This document shows, one piece after another, positions 60,433 to 64,000 of a stretch of 64,000 bases of DNA; the first letter of the stretch is position 1; the number at the start of each line of letters is the position of its first letter. The translations under genes and the position numbers were made by a program. The stretch covers positions 2,232,001 to 2,296,000 of the forward strand of contig NZ_CP096203.1 of assembly GCF_023195755.1 (NCBI RefSeq), given 5' to 3'. The notes below the pieces were generated by a model. That model saw only the letters and a program-made list of their open reading frames with translations, was not told where the DNA came from and did not search any database. This DNA is from Chryseobacterium nepalense. GTDB lineage: Bacteria > Bacteroidota > Bacteroidia > Flavobacteriales > Weeksellaceae.

Positions 60433-62700
60433 ATGACATTTGATATCGATATGATCAAAAAAGTGTACGAGCGTTACCCTGAAAGGATTGCAGCAGCAAG
60501 ACAGATTGTGGGAAAACCTCTTACATTATCAGAAAAAATATTATACACTCACCTTTGGGAAGGAAATGCTACACAGGCGTATGAGAGAGGAAATTCTTAT
60601 GTAGATTTTGCACCGGACAGAGTAGCAATGCAGGATGCAACTGCGCAGATGGCGCTTCTGCAGTTTATGCAGGCAGGAAAAGCGAAAGTAGCTGTTCCTT
60701 CAACAGCTCACGCAGATCACCTTATCCAGGCAAAGGTAGGTGCTGATAAAGATTTACAGGAAGGTATCAATAAAAACTCGGAAGTTTTCAATTTTTTGAG
60801 TTCTGTTTGCGATAAATACGGAATCGGTTTCTGGAAACCGGGAGCCGGAATCATTCACCAGGTAGTATTGGAAAACTATGCTTTCCCTGGCGGTATGATG
60901 ATCGGTACCGATTCTCACACGGTAAATGCAGGAGGTCTAGGAATGGTTGCAATTGGTGTAGGTGGTGCTGATGCAGTAGACGTAATGGCTGGTATGGCAT
61001 GGGAACTTAAAATGCCTAAACTGATCGGGGTAAAACTTACCGGAAAAATGTCCGGATGGACTTCCGCAAAAGATGTTATCCTTAAAGTAGCAGGAATCCT
61101 TACCGTAAAAGGTGGTACAGGATGTATCGTAGAATATTTCGGAGAAGGAGCAGAATCTCTTTCCGCAACAGGAAAAGGAACCATCTGTAACATGGGTGCT
61201 GAAATCGGTGCTACGACTTCCACTTTCGGATATGATGATTCCATGAGAAGATATCTTGCTTCTACAGGAAGACAGGATGTTGTGGATGCTGCAGATCAGA
61301 TTGCAGAACATTTAACAGGTGATGCTGAGGTATATGCAAACCCAGAACAATATTTCGACCAATTAATAGAAATCAACCTTTCTGAGCTTACCCCTCACTT
61401 AAACGGACCTTTCACTCCGGATTTGGCAACACCGGTTTCCGAATTCAGAGCAAAAGCGGAAGCTAACGGATGGCCACTTGAAGTTGAATGGGCATTGATC
61501 GGATCTTGTACCAACTCTTCTTATGAAGATTTATCAAGAGCTGCTTCTATCGTGGAAGACGCTGTTGCAAAAGGTGTTAAGCCTAAAGCCATCTTAGGGA
61601 TCAACCCAGGTTCGGAGCAGGTAAAATATACTGCTGAAAGAGACGGATTCTTAGACTCTTTCAGAAAATTCGAAAATGCAAGAATCTTTACGAACGCGTG
61701 TGGACCTTGTATCGGACAATGGGACAGAGAAGGTGCTGAAAAAGGAGAGAAAAACTCTATTATTCACTCTTTCAACAGAAACTTTGCGAAAAGAGCAGAT
61801 GGTAACCCGAATACCCATGCTTTCGTAGCTTCTCCTGAAATGGTAGCTGCAGTAGCAATCTCGGGAAGATTAGACTTTAACCCTATTACTGATACTTTAA
61901 CAAACGAAGCTGGTGAGCAGATCAAATTAGACGAGCCAAAAGGTTCTGAATTACCTGCAAAAGGTTTTGCTGTAGAAGACGCAGGATATCAGGCTCCATC
62001 TGAAGACGGATCTCATGTTGTAGTAAACGTAAGCCCTACTTCAGACAGACTTCAGTTGTTAGAAGAGTTCCCGGCTTGGGACGGTAAAAATATTGAAGGT
62101 GCTAAAGTTTTAATCAAAGCATTCGGAAAATGTACAACCGACCACATTTCTATGGCTGGACCATGGTTGAAATACAGAGGTCACTTAGATAATATTTCCA
62201 ACAACATGCTGATCGGAGCGGTAAACGCTTACAACATGGAAACCAACAAGGTGAAAAACCAGCTTACCGGTGAATACGGTGAAGTTCCAGCTGTACAAAG
62301 AGCTTACAAAGCTGCAGGAGTTCCATCAATCGTTGTAGGAGATCAGAACTACGGTGAAGGTTCTTCAAGAGAGCACGCCGCTATGGAACCAAGACACCTT
62401 GGCGTAAAAGCAGTATTGGTAAAATCATTCGCAAGAATCCACGAAACTAACCTTAAGAAACAAGGAATGCTTGGATTAACTTTTGCTGATGAAGCCGATT
62501 ACGATAAAGTACAGGAAGATGATACGGTTAATTTCCTTGATCTTGAGCAATTTGCTCCGGGGAAACAACTTACTTTGGAGTTCGTTCATGCAGACGGAAC
62601 TAAAGACATCATTATGGCAAACCATACGTACAACGATCAGCAGATCGAATGGTTTAAAGCCGGTTCTGCACTTAACCTGATTAAGCAACAAGAAAATTAA
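60433..62700 (+). CDS. acn: Aconitate hydratase
   Basis: A 755-residue aconitase of the mitochondrial type. The Fe-S ligand cysteines are in [17 protein letters not shown] (about residue 357) and [15 protein letters not shown] (about residues 420-423). [19 protein letters not shown] and [19 protein letters not shown] are the other diagnostic parts. It interconverts citrate and isocitrate in the TCA cycle. It ends before a palindromic terminator shared with the convergent response-regulator gene. Confidence 0.96.
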   Translation: MTFDIDMIKKVYERYPERIAAARQIVGKPLTLSEKILYTHLWEGNATQAYERGNSYVDFAPDRVAMQDATAQMALLQFMQAGKAKVAVPSTAHADHLIQAKVGADKDLQEGINKNSEVFNFLSSVCDKYGIGFWKPGAGIIHQVVLENYAFPGGMMIGTDSHTVNAGGLGMVAIGVGGADAVDVMAGMAWELKMPKLIGVKLTGKMSGWTSAKDVILKVAGILTVKGGTGCIVEYFGEGAESLSATGKGTICNMGAEIGATTSTFGYDDSMRRYLASTGRQDVVDAADQIAEHLTGDAEVYANPEQYFDQLIEINLSELTPHLNGPFTPDLATPVSEFRAKAEANGWPLEVEWALIGSCTNSSYEDLSRAASIVEDAVAKGVKPKAILGINPGSEQVKYTAERDGFLDSFRKFENARIFTNACGPCIGQWDREGAEKGEKNSIIHSFNRNFAKRADGNPNTHAFVASPEMVAAVAISGRLDFNPITDTLTNEAGEQIKLDEPKGSELPAKGFAVEDAGYQAPSEDGSHVVVNVSPTSDRLQLLEEFPAWDGKNIEGAKVLIKAFGKCTTDHISMAGPWLKYRGHLDNISNNMLIGAVNAYNMETNKVKNQLTGEYGEVPAVQRAYKAAGVPSIVVGDQNYGEGSSREHAAMEPRHLGVKAVLVKSFARIHETNLKKQGMLGLTFADEADYDKVQEDDTVNFLDLEQFAPGKQLTLEFVHADGTKDIIMANHTYNDQQIEWFKAGSALNLIKQQEN

Positions 62701-62723
62701 TTGTTAGATTTAATTAATAATAG

Positions 62724-62755
62724 AAAAAAGCAACTTCAATTGAAGTTGCTTTTTT
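62724..62755. terminator. Perfect palindromic terminator (aconitase / response regulator)
   Basis: AAAAAAGCAACTTCAA and its complement TTGAAGTTGCTTTTTT form a 32-bp perfect palindrome, with A and T runs at the ends, so it can end transcription in both directions. It overlaps the stop codon of the response-regulator gene by two bases. Confidence 0.93.
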
Positions 62756-63437
62756 ATTTGATCCGGTTAAAAAAATTCGTCCTATAACGCTCCCCTATCG
62801 GAATTTCATATTCCGGATCGATGATAATCTTTTTGGTTGTGCTATTTTTAATGTGATTTAGATTAACAATAAAAGATTTGTGAATTCGCATGAAGGAGCT
62901 TTCAGGAAGCTGCTGTTCCATTGATTTCAAAGTGTCCAGAACAATAAACTCTTCTTCTGAAGTTTTTATATTAACATAATCCCGAATGCTTTCAACATAT
63001 AAAATCTCTGCAAAATTGATTCTATGTTGTTTTCCTGAAGATTTTACAAAGAAATAGTCCTGTTCTTGTTTTCCCAACGAAAAACGTTCCTGCGCCTTTA
63101 CGGCACTTTTGTGAAAACGTTCGAATGAAATCGGTTTTAAAAGATAATCTACAATATGATGTTCATAGCCTTCCAGAGCATATTCGGAATAAGCGGTTGT
63201 TAAAATATATTTTACCTTATCACCGAGGATTTTCATGAAATTAATACCGGACAGTTCAGGCATCTGGATGTCCAGAAATACAAGATCAGTCTCATTAATC
63301 TGAATATATTCTAAAGCTTCAATAGGATTTTCAGAGGAAAACACAAGTTCGAGAAAAGGAATTTTCTGCACATAATTTTCCAGTAAAGAGATGGCAAGCG
63401 GCTCATCATCGACAATAATACATTTAATGGTTTTCAT
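62754..63437 (-). CDS. LytTR-family response regulator
   Basis: A 227-residue response regulator. The receiver domain (residues 1-115) has IIVDDEPLA and the phosphorylated Asp in VFLDIQMPELSG. The C-terminal LytTR DNA-binding domain (about 135-227) includes YVESIRDYVNIKTSEEEFIV and FMRIHKSFIVNLNHI. It works with the LytS-like histidine kinase whose gene overlaps its start by 14 bp. Targets are unknown. Confidence 0.95.
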   Translation of the reverse strand: MKTIKCIIVDDEPLAISLLENYVQKIPFLELVFSSENPIEALEYIQINETDLVFLDIQMPELSGINFMKILGDKVKYILTTAYSEYALEGYEHHIVDYLLKPISFERFHKSAVKAQERFSLGKQEQDYFFVKSSGKQHRINFAEILYVESIRDYVNIKTSEEEFIVLDTLKSMEQQLPESSFMRIHKSFIVNLNHIKNSTTKKIIIDPEYEIPIGERYRTNFFNRIK

Positions 63438-64000
63438 CTCTTAAATTAATTTTTAAATCTACCACAAATTCCTGTTTCGAGTCTTTAATGTTAAGCGTAT
63501 ATTTTTGAGGATATAAAATTTCCAGTCTTTTTCTCACATTTTCAATACCAATTCCTGATACCGAATCTTTCATCTTTTCCTTTTTATAATTTAAAAGATA
63601 AAAATGTAATACTTTATCCTCATCGGAAATTCTCATTTCAAAGCCTTTATTTCTAAAATCGCCATGCTTAAAAGCATTTTCAACAAACGGAACCAGGATC
63701 ATCGGTGATATGCTAAGATTCGGATGAAGGATTTTCTTTTCAAACACTAGCAGTTCCGGGTTTTTAATTCTGAGTTTTTCCAAGGCCATGAGACTTTCAA
63801 TGTAGCCAATTTCTTTTTCCAGAGCAATCCGGTCTTCACCAAGATCTTTCGTGCTGTACCGCAGCAGCCGGCTCAGCTCTTCAATGGCGGGCAAAGCATT
63901 ATCCGATTTCTGATATACAAGAGAATAGATATTATTTAAAGAATTAAAGATGAAATGAGGATTGATCTGGGTTTTCAGCGCCTGTAATTCCGCGTTTTTT
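63424..64000 (-). CDS. LytS-type sensor histidine kinase, C-terminal part (5' end outside window)
   Basis: The frame continues past the right edge of the window, so only the C-terminal ~190 residues are seen. It contains the phosphoacceptor motif QINPHFIFNSLNNIYSL and the ATP-binding domain (LVPFVENAFKHGD, GIGIENVRKRLEILYP). The partner is the overlapping LytTR regulator. A short TTG start at 63894 is not real because the upstream codons continue the histidine-kinase motif. Confidence 0.93.
   Translation of the reverse strand, partial: KNAELQALKTQINPHFIFNSLNNIYSLVYQKSDNALPAIEELSRLLRYSTKDLGEDRIALEKEIGYIESLMALEKLRIKNPELLVFEKKILHPNLSISPMILVPFVENAFKHGDFRNKGFEMRISDEDKVLHFYLLNYKKEKMKDSVSGIGIENVRKRLEILYPQKYTLNIKDSKQEFVVDLKINLRDENH

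Noticed and set aside
1..64000. CRISPR arrays, tRNA or rRNA genes
   Set aside because: No regularly spaced direct repeats, cloverleaf sequences or rRNA segments were found by eye; a tRNAscan and CRISPR search would confirm.

Overview
The window is a flavobacterial chromosome segment, most likely Chryseobacterium or a close relative. It is AT-rich, has almost no Shine-Dalgarno sites and carries Bacteroidetes-type -7 boxes (TAnnTTTG). It encodes a T9SS-sorted protein, a TonB receptor behind a TPP riboswitch, and a complete flexirubin-type pigment cluster. All family calls come from reading motifs; no database search was run.

Region 1 (1-33409) is the flexirubin (aryl-polyene/dialkylresorcinol) biosynthetic cluster, cut at its left edge. 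The plus-strand arm holds an MMPL exporter/acyltransferase fusion, DarA and DarB (dialkylresorcinol formation), two hotdog proteins, a helix-turn-helix-like protein, a BtrH-like protein, an ABC exporter, a thioesterase, several ketosynthases, an ACP, a deacetylase, LolA, a lipoprotein, a beta-barrel protein, a FabZ-like dehydratase and a GT2-DUF2062 protein. The minus-strand arm holds a C45 hydrolase, a CrtI-like oxidoreductase, an LpxL-like acyltransferase, a second ACP, a ketosynthase, FabG and a tyrosine-ammonia-lyase-like enzyme. A halogenase-like flavoprotein (plus strand) and an adenylate-forming ligase close the cluster. The inferred logic is: tyrosine to 4-coumarate (lyase), activation (ligase), polyene extension (KS, KS/CLF, FabG, dehydratases, ACPs), esterification to a DarA/DarB dialkylresorcinol by one of several acyltransferases, and export to the outer membrane. 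A T9SS FG-GAP protein, a diheme cytochrome and a broken toxin-antitoxin pair interrupt the cluster.

Region 2 (33922-40856) is housekeeping: ileS, a zinc-less DksA-like protein, two small proteins, lspA, sanA and trpS. It is flanked by inverted copies of an intergenic repeat. Region 3 (40936-47279) holds a HAD phosphatase, an ECF sigma factor with a 44-residue companion ORF, an outer-membrane protein, metK behind a candidate SAM-II-type leader, and divergent oxyR/katA. Region 4 (47391-56647) is mixed metabolism and envelope genes: enoyl-CoA hydratase, dCMP deaminase, xerD, NUDIX, heme-binding protein, Ig-like lipoprotein, serine hydrolase, 2-hydroxyacid dehydrogenase, thioesterase and HU-domain protein. 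Region 5 (56900-64000) holds a long perfect hairpin element, the TPP-controlled TonB receptor, a WG-repeat protein, aconitase and a LytTR two-component pair cut at the right edge.

The most unusual observations are a half-ketosynthase lacking the active-site cysteine, a family of long AT-rich hairpin repeats around the two ACP genes and the riboswitch, a duplicated gene tail flanking the beta-barrel gene, a repeat-derived N-terminus on the C45 hydrolase, an intergenic repeat with a covarying hairpin, and the candidate SAM leader of metK. No CRISPR array, complete insertion sequence, rRNA or tRNA was seen.
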